From assembly GCF_000708595.2 (NCBI RefSeq), contig NZ_JARP01000001.1, positions 248,001 to 312,000 of the forward strand: a DNA stretch of 64,000 nt, read 5' to 3'. The translations under genes were made by a program, and so were the position numbers. This DNA comes from Flavobacterium sp. KJJ. GTDB taxonomy: Bacteria; Bacteroidota; Bacteroidia; Flavobacteriales; Flavobacteriaceae. The notes beneath the pieces are model-generated. The model saw nothing but the letters and a program-made list of their open reading frames with translations, did not search any database and was not told the DNA's origin. Of this stretch, positions 18,402-27,879 are shown one piece after another (within the stretch, counting starts at the first letter, position 1; every line of letters starts with the position of its first letter).

Positions 18402-19724
18402 TTAATTTTTATTTAATTTCTTCAAAACCAAAAACAAAGGATAAGAAACAATGGTAATTCCTATAATAACAATAAAGCTTGTAGGATCGCTGTAAATGAA
18501 TCCTATTAATAAAGCAATAGAAGCGACAATAGCAATTATCGTTGTCCACGGATACCAGGCTGAGCGGTAAGGTCTTGCCAATTCAGGTTCTGATTTTCTA
18601 AGTTTTAAAAGCGAAGCATACGCTAATCCCCAAACAATAATAGAGATAAAAGCGGCAAATGAAAATAAGACTTCGAATGAGCCAATACAGATTATTAATA
18701 ATAAGCTGATAAAAGCTGAAACCAAAAGCGAGACAATAGGAGTTCCACCTTTATTTACTGTTGTTCCTTTTTCTATAAAAAATCCGTCACGGCTTAATCC
18801 GTATAAAATTCTTGGCGGAATCATCATAAAAGCATTCAGAATACTAATTAAAGAGAAAATAGAAATTACCGTTACAATTATGGCGCCTTTTTCTCCAAAA
18901 AGAATTTTAGCAACATCGGCAGCGGCCAAGCTCGATTTAGCGACAGTTTCAATTGGAAGCACGTAAAAGAAAGCAACATTTACCAAAACATAAATCGCTA
19001 TGACAAGCAATACACCGCTAAATAAGGATTTTGGAATATTTTTGCTCGGATCATCATTTTCTTCTGCAAAAAAGCAAACGCTGTTCCAGCCGTTATAAGT
19101 TCCGATGATAAGCTGCAATGATTTGAAAAATCCAAATAATAATCCGATTTGAAATAAGGAATTATCGGTTTGAATTGGAGCTAATTTTACTCCAGAATAC
19201 ATAAAGCACGCTACAACCAAACAAACAAAACAGATGACTTTAATAAAACTGGTAATTTGCTGAAAAGCACTTCCGTTTTTGACACCGCTTAAATGCAGCA
19301 ATAAAAAAGCTATTAATAAAGAAATGGCCATTACAGTAGAGTAGTTGCGCAGATCTGGAAACAGAATAATTAAATATTCGCTGATTACAATGCAGTAAAA
19401 AGCTGGCGGAATCACATTTGTGATATAATCAAACCAACCTGATAAAAATCCTGCATAATCTCCGAAAGCTCTTTTAATATAATTATATGATCCTCCCGCT
19501 TTTGGCAACATTGTAGCCAATTCAGCATAAGAATTAGCACCAATTAAAATATACAAACCTCCAAAAAGCCAGGAAGCAATGATAAGCCAATAATTTTCTA
19601 GAAGACCAGCAATGCTTCCGGGTGTTCTTAGAATTCCAACTCCAATTGTTCCTCCAATCAATACTGCAATATTAAAACTTAATCCGAGGCTTTTTTTTAA
19701 TTGGTTTTTTGTGGAATCTGACAT
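18402..19724 (-). CDS. APC-superfamily amino acid permease
   Basis: A 440-residue inner-membrane transporter with about 12 hydrophobic helices. TM1 carries the unwound glycine-rich substrate loop (IGGTIGVGIL), TM2 the GANSYAELATMLPKAGGSYNYI segment typical of APC transporters, and TM6 follows with YNGWNSVCFFAEE. It is closest in pattern to the LAT/YfnA-type amino acid transporters. The substrate is not readable from the sequence. It stands alone, 193 bp downstream of the siderophore receptor gene with that gene's terminator between them. Confidence 0.88.
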   Translation of the reverse strand: MSDSTKNQLKKSLGLSFNIAVLIGGTIGVGILRTPGSIAGLLENYWLIIASWLFGGLYILIGANSYAELATMLPKAGGSYNYIKRAFGDYAGFLSGWFDYITNVIPPAFYCIVISEYLIILFPDLRNYSTVMAISLLIAFLLLHLSGVKNGSAFQQITSFIKVICFVCLVVACFMYSGVKLAPIQTDNSLFQIGLLFGFFKSLQLIIGTYNGWNSVCFFAEENDDPSKNIPKSLFSGVLLVIAIYVLVNVAFFYVLPIETVAKSSLAAADVAKILFGEKGAIIVTVISIFSLISILNAFMMIPPRILYGLSRDGFFIEKGTTVNKGGTPIVSLLVSAFISLLLIICIGSFEVLFSFAAFISIIVWGLAYASLLKLRKSEPELARPYRSAWYPWTTIIAIVASIALLIGFIYSDPTSFIVIIGITIVSYPLFLVLKKLNKN

Positions 19725-19804
19725 AGGTAGAATTTTGTTTTTGTTAGAATTGAAATGGTGTCACAAAAGTAAATATAATTAGAGTACTTTCTTTTATCAA
19801 AACA

Positions 19805-19836
19805 AAAAACCTCATCTATTACTAAATGAGGTTTTT
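19805..19836 (-). terminator. Terminator of the siderophore receptor gene
   Basis: Perfect 11-bp stem AAAAACCTCAT / ATGAGGTTTTT with a 10-nt loop, 81 bp beyond the receptor stop codon on the minus strand, with T residues in the descending arm. Confidence 0.7.
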
Positions 19837-19916
19837 GAATCTAAAACCAAAACTCCTTTTATTTTTCAAAAATGAAATGCAGAAAGCTTTGGAATAAAAA
19901 AAATCTAATTCAAATT

Positions 19917-22199
19917 TTAAAATTTATATCTCAAACTTGTCATGACTTGACGAGGCGCAATTGGATTCACACTATAATTTTCGTGAACGGTATAATTCAG
20001 CTCATTTGTAATGTTTGATAATCTGCATAAGATTGAGAATTTTTTCCATTCATACCCAAGAGAAGCATCTACGGTAACATAACCTTCCAACGGAATATCA
20101 CGATCTCTAATCGTTACTGTATAAGTTGGCGGATTGGTTGCAGGCACAACAGCAGTCCATAAATAATCATCATTCCAGCCTCCTGTACGATCTCCAACAT
20201 AATTTCCGATAGCTCCAAAAGTTACCCCTTTAAAGAATCCGTTTTGTAATTTATAGAAAAAGCTTAAGTTGGCAGTGTTTTTTGGAGTTCTTGCCAATAC
20301 ATCTCCAACAACAAGACTTCCGTTTGTTCCGGATGATTTAGATACTTTAGTTTCATTAAAACTATAACCGGCCATAATATTCAATCCTTCAACAGGTGTA
20401 GCCGTAATGTCTATTTCGACCCCTTTTCCTTTTGTAGCTCCTACCAATTCCTTTATAGCAGTATTAGCATTTTGCGTAACTCCATCTGCTAAAAATTGTG
20501 CAGTCTGCGCTAAATTGTTATTCGTTATTTGATAAACGGTTACGTTTGTACTCAATAAACCTTTCCAGAAATCTTTTTTAATACCCACTTCATATTGATC
20601 AATAATCGAAGGATCTAAAGGTTTTAAATCTGCTGTAGTTCCCGTATTTGGGGTAAAAGAGTTGGAGTAACTTGCAAACAACGATAAATCTTTAGTTGGC
20701 TGTACAACCAATCCTGCTTTAGGAGAAAAAGCTTTGTTTACGGTTTTAGCTCCTTCTACGGCTTGAGCATTTTCAAGCGGAGTTGTAATAACACCTTTTG
20801 TAACTACTTCTTTAGAAGTTGTAACGTAACTTTCCTGCCATGACCAACGCAATCCGGCTAAAACTTTAATATGTTTTGTAACCGAAATTAAATCCTGAGC
20901 ATAAGCTCCAAAACGTTGTGTATTGGTAGTAGCCAATTGCGTTGCTCTTGTTGGGTAAGGTATAACACGACTTTGTGTACTGTAATCGTAAGTGTAAAGA
21001 TTTATTGCTGTCGCTTCTGTCGTAATTGCTGTTGTAGCAGTTGGTGTTGCATAAAAACCATACGTATAACTTGGAGCAATAGAATTTTCATAATCAGCTC
21101 CGGTAAAGATTTGATGTTTGATGCTTCCTGTATTGAAGGTTCCCTGTAAACTTAACTGGTCACCAAAAATTTGCTCGGCACCGTCAGATTTTGTTAAACC
21201 GCGTTTCCAGTTTCCATTGGCTTCAATTGTACTTAATTGTGCTGTCGAGGTTTGAGTTCTTCTGTAAGACTGATAAGAAGAGTTGAAATTTAATTTCCAG
21301 TTTTTATTAAAATCGTGATTAAACAATAAAGAAGCACTAGAAGATTTAGTGTTTGCTGTTGACCAAAGCGCTCCGAAGAATTCGTTGCGAGGCAAATCTA
21401 AAATTGTTTTTCCATAAATTCCCGTACCAAAATCCGGCGTCCAGTCTGCGCTTAAATAATCTCCTTGTAATGTAATTTGAGTTTTATCTGAGATATGAAA
21501 AAGAAACGAAGGGTTGATGTAAATACGTTCGTTTTTCACGAAATCCCTAAAGCTTTCTGAGTTTTCATAAGATCCTGTAAATCGATATGCTATTGATTTA
21601 TTTAAAGGTCCGTAAAAGTCAATAGACGGTTTGTAATAATTGTAGCTTCCCATTTGCATGGAAATTTCTCCACCGCTTGTAAATTTTGGTGTTTTGGTAA
21701 CCAAATTCATAATGCCGCCCGGTGCCACATTTCCGTATAGTAAAGCTGAACCACCTTTTAAGAATTCAACTTTTTCTAAAGAAGAAACTTCTGGTATTGA
21801 ACCCGCGTTATAACGAAAACCATTTTTAAACATATTGTTTGCCGACATATCATATCCTCTTGAAAAGAAGGATTCCTGTGCGCCACCACGAGCAGATCCT
21901 ACATAAACACCGTTTAAGTTCTTTACAACTTCACTTAATCTGATGGCTTGTTGCTGTTCTATTACTTCGCTTCCAATTATTTGAACGCTTTGTGGCAAGT
22001 CCATCACTTTTATTCCTGAACGTGCGGCTTCAATTGGTTTTTTAGGCTTATTCGCTGTAATTAAAACTTCGTTAAGAGTTTCTCCTTTTTTATTTTTTAC
22101 GGTATCATTTATAGAAATTCCGTTATCTGTACTTGAATATTCCTGACTGTATGAAGTAAAACTTAAAAGCGCTACAGAGATGAGTAAAATGTATTTCAT
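19917..22199 (-). CDS. TonB-dependent siderophore receptor
   Basis: A 760-residue outer-membrane receptor. The signal peptide ends at SYSQ. It has a TonB-box/plug region: ETLNEVLITANK, then the plug domain (DLPQSVQIIGSEVIEQQQ, LNGVYVGS, FFSRGYDMS, EKVEFLKGGSALLYGNVAPGGIMNLVTKTP), followed by the 22-strand barrel ending in the C-terminal aromatic signature RYKF. The plug motifs match the TIGR01783 siderophore type (FhuA/FpvA-like) rather than SusC. It has no N-terminal carboxypeptidase-like domain. No signalling domain or Fur box was confirmed. It imports a ferric chelate with energy from TonB. Confidence 0.93.
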   Translation of the reverse strand: MKYILLISVALLSFTSYSQEYSSTDNGISINDTVKNKKGETLNEVLITANKPKKPIEAARSGIKVMDLPQSVQIIGSEVIEQQQAIRLSEVVKNLNGVYVGSARGGAQESFFSRGYDMSANNMFKNGFRYNAGSIPEVSSLEKVEFLKGGSALLYGNVAPGGIMNLVTKTPKFTSGGEISMQMGSYNYYKPSIDFYGPLNKSIAYRFTGSYENSESFRDFVKNERIYINPSFLFHISDKTQITLQGDYLSADWTPDFGTGIYGKTILDLPRNEFFGALWSTANTKSSSASLLFNHDFNKNWKLNFNSSYQSYRRTQTSTAQLSTIEANGNWKRGLTKSDGAEQIFGDQLSLQGTFNTGSIKHQIFTGADYENSIAPSYTYGFYATPTATTAITTEATAINLYTYDYSTQSRVIPYPTRATQLATTNTQRFGAYAQDLISVTKHIKVLAGLRWSWQESYVTTSKEVVTKGVITTPLENAQAVEGAKTVNKAFSPKAGLVVQPTKDLSLFASYSNSFTPNTGTTADLKPLDPSIIDQYEVGIKKDFWKGLLSTNVTVYQITNNNLAQTAQFLADGVTQNANTAIKELVGATKGKGVEIDITATPVEGLNIMAGYSFNETKVSKSSGTNGSLVVGDVLARTPKNTANLSFFYKLQNGFFKGVTFGAIGNYVGDRTGGWNDDYLWTAVVPATNPPTYTVTIRDRDIPLEGYVTVDASLGYEWKKFSILCRLSNITNELNYTVHENYSVNPIAPRQVMTSLRYKF

Positions 22200-22397
22200 A
22201 TCGTTTATTAAGAATAATTAAAAATAATGGCGCAAAGATAAATAGCTGTATTGTTTTTAACAAAGTTTATTTAGATTAATTATTATTAATAATGTAACAG
22301 TTTGATTAATAGTTTTTTGATTTTTTAATTAGTAAGAAAAATAGCGTTATTATTTGTTTATTTAATCTAGGTATTTTAAATTTTAAACTTTTGCCAT

Positions 22398-22430
22398 AAA
22401 AAAACCTTGCTCAAGAACAAGGTTTTTTTT
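22398..22430 (-). terminator. Terminator of the DUF4198 gene
   Basis: A-run, stem CCTTG...CAAGG, T-run (AAAAAAACCTTG / CAAGGTTTTTTTT) with an 8-nt loop, 33 bp beyond the DUF4198 stop. It separates that gene from the siderophore receptor gene. Confidence 0.75.
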
Positions 22431-22462
22431 AACTAAACAATTGTATTAAATAAAGGGCATTA

Positions 22463-23188
22463 CTATTTTACTGAAATCAGGTAGGTAGCCATTTTCCAGA
22501 TTTCATCATATTTTTTGCCATTGTGTTCTCCAGATGATTTCTCTGTATACGCGAATTCAACCATATAATTTCCGGGCCAGATTGGCGTAAACGAAACCTC
22601 CCCATTTTCGTTACTCCATAATTCTTTTTCCCAACCGTTTGGAGCAATTACTTTCATTTTTTGCTCTTTAGCGATTTTGCCATCATACAAAGCATTTACA
22701 TTAATTTTTGTATTTTGTTTCGCCGCTAAAACATCTTTAGAAAATAAACTAATAATGTTTGAGTTAGCTACAGCTTCATTTCCTTTTGTCGCATTGCCAA
22801 TTGTAACGGTAGCACTAGAATTATAATCTAAAACCATAGTTCCGTAAACATCTTTTACTTTGTGATGCATAATGATTGTATAGACACCATCTTCATCTGG
22901 TGTAAAAAAAGCTTGGTATTTATTCTCTAAAGACTTTGCTGTAAGTTTGATTTCTTTTTTTGATGGAGTGATTACGACCAAAGAAAAATCTTTTAAATCT
23001 GAAAACCATTTGTCCGCTTTCGTAATATCATTCTCTGAAAATTCTCCAAAATAAACTGAAATTTCCTGTGCTTTTCCTTTTGTTCCTGTTGCTTTAGTTT
23101 CTATCCAAAGGGCGTGAGCAAATAGTTGTGGAGTTGCAACTAACATTAAAAGTAAAAATGCTAGTTTTTTTAAAGTTTTAGATTTCAT
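22463..23188 (-). CDS. DUF4198 periplasmic protein, possibly metal-uptake related
   Basis: A 241-residue exported protein. The start is set at the ATG at 23186-23188 because it opens a signal peptide (MKSKTLKKLAFLLLMLVATPQLFA); the longer frame adds 14 residues before it. After cleavage the protein begins HALWIETK, the His-containing N-terminus typical of DUF4198, followed by Ig-like strands (GVYTIIMHHKVKDVYG) and a C-terminal NYMVEFAYTEKSSGEHNGK. Members of this family often sit next to TonB receptors or Ni/Co transporters and are thought to help bind or deliver metal. Here the next gene downstream is the siderophore receptor. Confidence 0.82.
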   Translation of the reverse strand: MKSKTLKKLAFLLLMLVATPQLFAHALWIETKATGTKGKAQEISVYFGEFSENDITKADKWFSDLKDFSLVVITPSKKEIKLTAKSLENKYQAFFTPDEDGVYTIIMHHKVKDVYGTMVLDYNSSATVTIGNATKGNEAVANSNIISLFSKDVLAAKQNTKINVNALYDGKIAKEQKMKVIAPNGWEKELWSNENGEVSFTPIWPGNYMVEFAYTEKSSGEHNGKKYDEIWKMATYLISVK

Positions 23189-23449
23189 AATATGAAGTTT
23201 AAGTTGAATAAATTGAGATTGTTTTTGCAAACTTAAGTCTTATTTAGAATAATTAAAAATAAAAAATCAATATTTCTTTGAGAAACGCATTTAATGAGAA
23301 ATTAATTTTTCTGAATTAAAACTGGACTGAAAGTTTCTAATAAAAGGCTTCTTATATAAAGTGTTGATATTTATCTATTTGCTTGAAAATCTGTTTCTGA
23401 TTAAATGAGACAAAAAAATTAAAAGGCTAAAAATTGGGTTTAAAAACCA

Positions 23450-23457
23450 TAAATTTG
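23450..23457 (+). promoter_or_regulatory. -7 box of the MFS transporter gene
   Basis: TAAATTTG followed by C is an exact TAnnTTTG element, 20 bp before the ATG at 23478. No convincing -33 box was found at the standard spacing. Confidence 0.45.
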
Positions 23458-23477
23458 CAATCTGAAAAAATGGCTTC

Positions 23478-24638
23478 ATGATTTTACCTTTCTTTAAAAG
23501 AATTCAAAATACACCAAGAGGTTTCCGAATAGCAAATACTGTGTTTTTTTTCCTGTCCGGATTCGGATATTCTTCATGGGTTTCGAGAATTCCGCACATA
23601 CAAGCACAATTGCATTTGTCTGAAGCCGAATTTGGAGCTGTTTTATTCGCATTTCCAATTGGCTTGATGTTGACAATGCCTTTTACAGGAAGATTATTAA
23701 ATAAGTACAGTAGTCGTTATATTATGCTGTTGGGTGCTATTATGTTTAATATTGTTCTATCGTTGCCTGGTTTAGTTGCTTTTGTATGGCAGCTTGTAAT
23801 TGTACTTTTAATCTTTGGAGCTTCTCGAAATATTTTCAATTTATCGATTAATGCACAATCGCTCGAGGTTCAAAAATTATATTCAAAATCTATTATAACC
23901 CGTTTTCATGCGGTTTGGAGTATTGCTGTTTTCTCAGGAGCAGGTTTAGGGTATGTAATGGTGACACAACGTATTGCACCCTCACATCATTTATTGGGAG
24001 TAAGTGTTTTTATGATGGCGCTTACAGCTTGTTTTTATCCATTAAGTATTCATAATGAACCAACACCAGTTAAAAAGAAATTCTTTTCGATGCCCGAAAA
24101 AAACTTGATCAAATTTGCCCTGATTTGTTTTGTTTCTATGGCTTGCGAAAATACGATGTACGATTGGAGCGGTATATATTTTAAAAATATACTGCATGCC
24201 TCGCCAAAGTTAACTAGTGCTGCATTTGTATTTTTTGCAACGGCTGTAACCTTAGGACGTCTGGTTGGAGATTATGGTGTAATGAAATTTGGAACTAAAA
24301 AAATTCTGCTTTACAGCGGCATATTAATTACTGTTGGTTTTGGCATTTGTTTTATCCTGCCGTATGCTTACCCAACGATTTTTGGCTACGTTTTAATTGG
24401 TTTTGGGGTTTCCTGCGTGGTTCCATTAGTGTTTAGTATTGCAGGAAGATCTTCAAAATTAAGCAGTGGTTCTGCGTTAACATCGATATCAACTATTGGT
24501 TATTTAGGATTTTTATTGGTGCCGCCAATGGTTGGTTTTATTTCTGAATATTTAAGTATGAAATGGGCATTCTTAATTATGGCAATTTTAGGAATTCTGA
24601 TGATTTTTATGGTGAATAAGATCGGGGAGAATGAGTAG
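23478..24638 (+). CDS. MFS transporter
   Basis: A 386-residue inner-membrane protein with 12 predicted helices of the major facilitator superfamily. The first loop has the motif-A-like segment GRLLNKYSSRY after TM2, and the second half has the equivalent GRLVGDYGVMKFGTKK. The overall pattern (GFGYSSWVSRIPHIQAQLHLSEAEFG at the N-terminus) is that of the YbjJ-like MFS group, whose substrates are undefined. It is monocistronic, divergent from the DUF4198 gene. Confidence 0.85.
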   Translation: MILPFFKRIQNTPRGFRIANTVFFFLSGFGYSSWVSRIPHIQAQLHLSEAEFGAVLFAFPIGLMLTMPFTGRLLNKYSSRYIMLLGAIMFNIVLSLPGLVAFVWQLVIVLLIFGASRNIFNLSINAQSLEVQKLYSKSIITRFHAVWSIAVFSGAGLGYVMVTQRIAPSHHLLGVSVFMMALTACFYPLSIHNEPTPVKKKFFSMPEKNLIKFALICFVSMACENTMYDWSGIYFKNILHASPKLTSAAFVFFATAVTLGRLVGDYGVMKFGTKKILLYSGILITVGFGICFILPYAYPTIFGYVLIGFGVSCVVPLVFSIAGRSSKLSSGSALTSISTIGYLGFLLVPPMVGFISEYLSMKWAFLIMAILGILMIFMVNKIGENE

Positions 24639-24678
24639 TTTTTTTTTTTGAACTTATTAAGAAGCTAAGATACTAAAT

Positions 24679-25155
24679 CTACTTCTTCGTCATAACAAAC
24701 TTCTCCTTAGTCACTTTTCCTTGTAAATTCCCAGAAATTTCAGCTGTTAGAGTATTATTTGCCCCTTTTGTATACGTTATTTTTTGAGGATAATCGTGTG
24801 ACGGATTTTCAAAAACCAATTTGTTTGCGGTTTCTGTAGTAGATGGAAAATCGATTGCTTTGTCATTGTTTTGTCCGTTTACAGTTGCGCTGTACATTAG
24901 CATTTCGCCGTGCTGAGACAAAGTTATTTTTTCGAAATGCAAAGTGTCTTTTGATTTTATAAAATACGAAGTCGCACTAAAAGTACTGTCGTTTACTTTT
25001 TCCCAGTTTTCGGTAAGTACGCCATTATCTGACTTATTTTCCCAATTTCCGATTAGCCAGTCGGCTATTTTGATTTTATCTTTTTCTGTAGATTCCTTTT
25101 TTTGACAAGAAACAAATGCCAATACAAGTGCTAAAAGAGTTATTTTCTGAAACAT
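24679..25155 (-). CDS. DUF6265-like lipoprotein
   Basis: A 158-residue lipoprotein with signal peptide and lipobox VSC (Cys17), then a KKESTEKDK tether. The body starts with DWLIGNWENKSDNGVLTENWEKVNDSTFSATSY-type strands and ends with HDYPQKITYT and LTAEISG. This fits DUF6265, a calycin-like beta-barrel family with no known function. It is convergent with the MFS gene and lies 200 bp downstream of topB on the same strand. Confidence 0.75.
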   Translation of the reverse strand: MFQKITLLALVLAFVSCQKKESTEKDKIKIADWLIGNWENKSDNGVLTENWEKVNDSTFSATSYFIKSKDTLHFEKITLSQHGEMLMYSATVNGQNNDKAIDFPSTTETANKLVFENPSHDYPQKITYTKGANNTLTAEISGNLQGKVTKEKFVMTKK

Positions 25156-25354
25156 ATTTTTGGTTTTTTGATGTTAAACTGAAGTACTAAAGTATGAAAA
25201 AAAAATTAGCCAGTAATTACGCTAATTTTTTATTTTTCCCACCACATGCTGCTGATTTAGACAGATTTTAATTTTGATTATAATCAGCGTAAATCTGCTT
25301 AAATCTTTTTAAATCTGCGTGAAAAAAAATCACATTGATTCTTAAACCAAAAAA

Positions 25355-27658
25355 TTAAACGCTTTCCTGTAAAATAGAATACACCAGTTCTTTAGTTGGT
25401 TTTTGATCTTTAAGTTTTGCCCTGACATCATCAAAAGTGACTTTAAAATCACAGCCTAATTTATAATCGCCACAACCATAAGCAGTTTTTCCTTTCATAA
25501 CAGTTCCTTTTTTGCACTTAGGGCAATTTAAAGAATCTGATGTTGAGGCCGGAGCTGGTTTTACTGCTGTTTTCTTCGGTTCTAATTTGAGTTTATAGTT
25601 TTCTTCAAAACGAATCAAACCTTCAACAGTTCCAGAATCGGTTTTAAAACCTTTTATGTTTACTGTCGATCCTTTTTGAACCAATCTTAAATACTGACTT
25701 TCTGTGATTTTTTTACCGGCAAAAACATACGGAAGTACAAAGTCACAACCGGCTTTATATTCACTGCATCCAAAAGCCGATTTTCCTTTTATCAGATTTC
25801 CTTTTTTACATTTCGGACACGTTTCTGCCAAAATTCCGGCAGCTTTCTTTTTCTCCGCTTTTACGATTGGCTTTTGAATCGTTGCAGCGTGCGAAATATT
25901 GGCGTGTCGGGTTTCACTTCTAACTTCTGTTACCAAAGCTTCTACCATGCGTTTCATGTTTTTTATGAACGCACCGGCTGTAAAAGTACCTTTTTCAATA
26001 TCTTTTAGCTGTTTTTCCCAGGAACCTGTAAGTTCTGCCGATTTGATCAGTTCATTCTGAATCGTATCAATCAGCTGAATTCCCGTTGGAGTTGGCAAAA
26101 CCTGCTTTTTATTTCGAACAATATATTGGCGTTTAAAAAGCGTTTCGATAATATTCGCGCGTGTTGATGGACGTCCAATTCCGTTTTCTTTCATCAATTC
26201 GCGCAAGTCTTCATCGTCTACTTGTTTTCCCGCGGTTTCCATGGCGCGTAGCAGAGTTGCCTCTGTAAACTGATTTGGCGGTTTTGTTTCTTTTTCTAAG
26301 AATGAAGGTTCATGGGGACCTTTTTCTCCAACAACAAAACTTGGCAATAAATCAGCTTCTTTTTCTTTGGCATTTGGATCTTCAAATACAACTCGAAATC
26401 CTTTTTTTAGAATTTCTTTTCCCGTTGCTTTAAACATTACATCGTCAGCTTTTCCAATTACTGTTGTATTTGCAACCAAACAGTCGTCATAAAAAACGGC
26501 AATAAAACGTTTTACAATAATATCATAAACCTGTTGCTGATTGTACGGTAAATTGCTTTCGATTCCGGTTGGAATAATAGCGTGGTGATCCGTAACTTTT
26601 TTATCGTTAAAAATTTTTGGTGATTTTTTAATCTTCTTTTCTAAAACGGGCTGCGTCAAAGCTGCATACTTCGTCAGTTTTTGCAAAATTCCAGGTACTT
26701 TCGGATAAATATCATTTGGCAAAAAAGTCGTATCAACTCTAGGATACGTTACCACTTTTTGCTCGTACAGCGATTGCGCAATTTTAAGCGTTTCATCTGC
26801 CGAAAATCCAAATTTTGTATTGCAATATACTTGCAGGCCAGTTAAATCAAAAAGTTTTGGCGCAAATTCGTTTCCGTTTTTTTTATCAATTGAAACAATT
26901 TCGAAGTCGCTTTCTTTGACTTTGTTGGCTAAAATTTCTCCATCTTCTTTATTTAAAAAACGGCCTTCTTCATAACTAAAAAGTGTTTCTCTATATAAAG
27001 TCTGTAATTCCCAATAGGGTTGGGGCTTAAAATTTTCAATTTCTTTAAAACGATCCACAACCATTGCTAATGTTGGGGTCTGCACGCGTCCGATAGACAA
27101 TACTTGTTTATAACCGCCATGTTTTACGGTATACAAACGTGTGGCATTCATGCCTAATAGCCAGTCGCCAATCGCTCTCGAAAATCCGGCGTAAAAGAGA
27201 TTATCGTAATTAGTCGATGGTTTTAAGTTTTCAAAACCTTCCTTTATGGCTTCGGTAGTTAGAGATGAAATCCATAAGCGCTGTACTTCGCCCTTATAAT
27301 TCGCCTCATTCATCACCCAACGCTGAATCAATTCTCCTTCTTGTCCGGCATCCCCGCAGTTTATAACGACTTCGGCTTTGTCGAATAGGCTTTTTACAAT
27401 TTTAAATTGCTTTTGAATTCCTGAATTTTGAACCACTTTTGTCTCAAACTTTTCAGGAAGCATAGGCAGATTATTTAAATCCCAGCTTTTCCAATGTGGT
27501 TTGTAATCGTTCGGTTCTTTCAGGGTACATAAATGTCCAAAAGTATATGTTACGGCATAACCGTTTCCTTCGTAATAGCCATCGTGTTTGGTATTGGCAC
27601 CCAAAACGGATGCGATTTCACGTGCTACACTTGGTTTTTCGGCAATACAGACCTTCAT
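25355..27658 (-). CDS. topB: DNA topoisomerase III
   Basis: Type IA topoisomerase of 767 residues that relaxes or decatenates DNA through single-strand passage. The TOPRIM domain starts at residue 1 (MKVCIAEKPSVAREIA), with the acidic motif in NCGDAGQEGELIQRW. The catalytic tyrosine is Tyr305 in VTYPRVDTTFLP. GRPSTRANIIETL and the other core motifs are present. The C-terminus holds two zinc-binding repeats (CPKCKKG...GCSEYKAGCDF and CPKCKKG...GCGDYKLGCDF), as in Bacteroidota TopB proteins. No mobile-element genes lie beside it, so it is probably the chromosomal housekeeping copy. Confidence 0.96.
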   Translation of the reverse strand: MKVCIAEKPSVAREIASVLGANTKHDGYYEGNGYAVTYTFGHLCTLKEPNDYKPHWKSWDLNNLPMLPEKFETKVVQNSGIQKQFKIVKSLFDKAEVVINCGDAGQEGELIQRWVMNEANYKGEVQRLWISSLTTEAIKEGFENLKPSTNYDNLFYAGFSRAIGDWLLGMNATRLYTVKHGGYKQVLSIGRVQTPTLAMVVDRFKEIENFKPQPYWELQTLYRETLFSYEEGRFLNKEDGEILANKVKESDFEIVSIDKKNGNEFAPKLFDLTGLQVYCNTKFGFSADETLKIAQSLYEQKVVTYPRVDTTFLPNDIYPKVPGILQKLTKYAALTQPVLEKKIKKSPKIFNDKKVTDHHAIIPTGIESNLPYNQQQVYDIIVKRFIAVFYDDCLVANTTVIGKADDVMFKATGKEILKKGFRVVFEDPNAKEKEADLLPSFVVGEKGPHEPSFLEKETKPPNQFTEATLLRAMETAGKQVDDEDLRELMKENGIGRPSTRANIIETLFKRQYIVRNKKQVLPTPTGIQLIDTIQNELIKSAELTGSWEKQLKDIEKGTFTAGAFIKNMKRMVEALVTEVRSETRHANISHAATIQKPIVKAEKKKAAGILAETCPKCKKGNLIKGKSAFGCSEYKAGCDFVLPYVFAGKKITESQYLRLVQKGSTVNIKGFKTDSGTVEGLIRFEENYKLKLEPKKTAVKPAPASTSDSLNCPKCKKGTVMKGKTAYGCGDYKLGCDFKVTFDDVRAKLKDQKPTKELVYSILQESV

Positions 27659-27754
27659 TTCTTATTTTGATTTAAAGGCGAAATTAGGAATTTTTTATAA
27701 GAAAAGGGACAAAGGTTTTTAGGAACAAAGGGACAAAGGTTTATTTGGGCTCAT

Positions 27755-27870
27755 GCAAAAGCGCAAAGTTTTTCCTTATTAATTTTAAACTTAGCGTCTT
27801 GGCGACTTTGCGAGAAAATTGTGCATTGTGATTAAAGCAAAAATAATCTCGCAAAAGCGCAAAGTTTTTC
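27755..27870. repeat. Intergenic direct and inverted GCAAAG repeats
   Basis: In the gap between topB and the monooxygenase gene, a 20-bp sequence (GCAAAAGCGCAAAGTTTTTC) occurs twice, at 27755-27774 and 27851-27870. Between them, TTTGCGAGA is the inverse of TCTCGCAAA before the second copy. The same GCAAAG vocabulary returns in the hairpins at 48563 and 53123. Confidence 0.6.
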
Positions 27871-27879
27871 TTTTATTAT

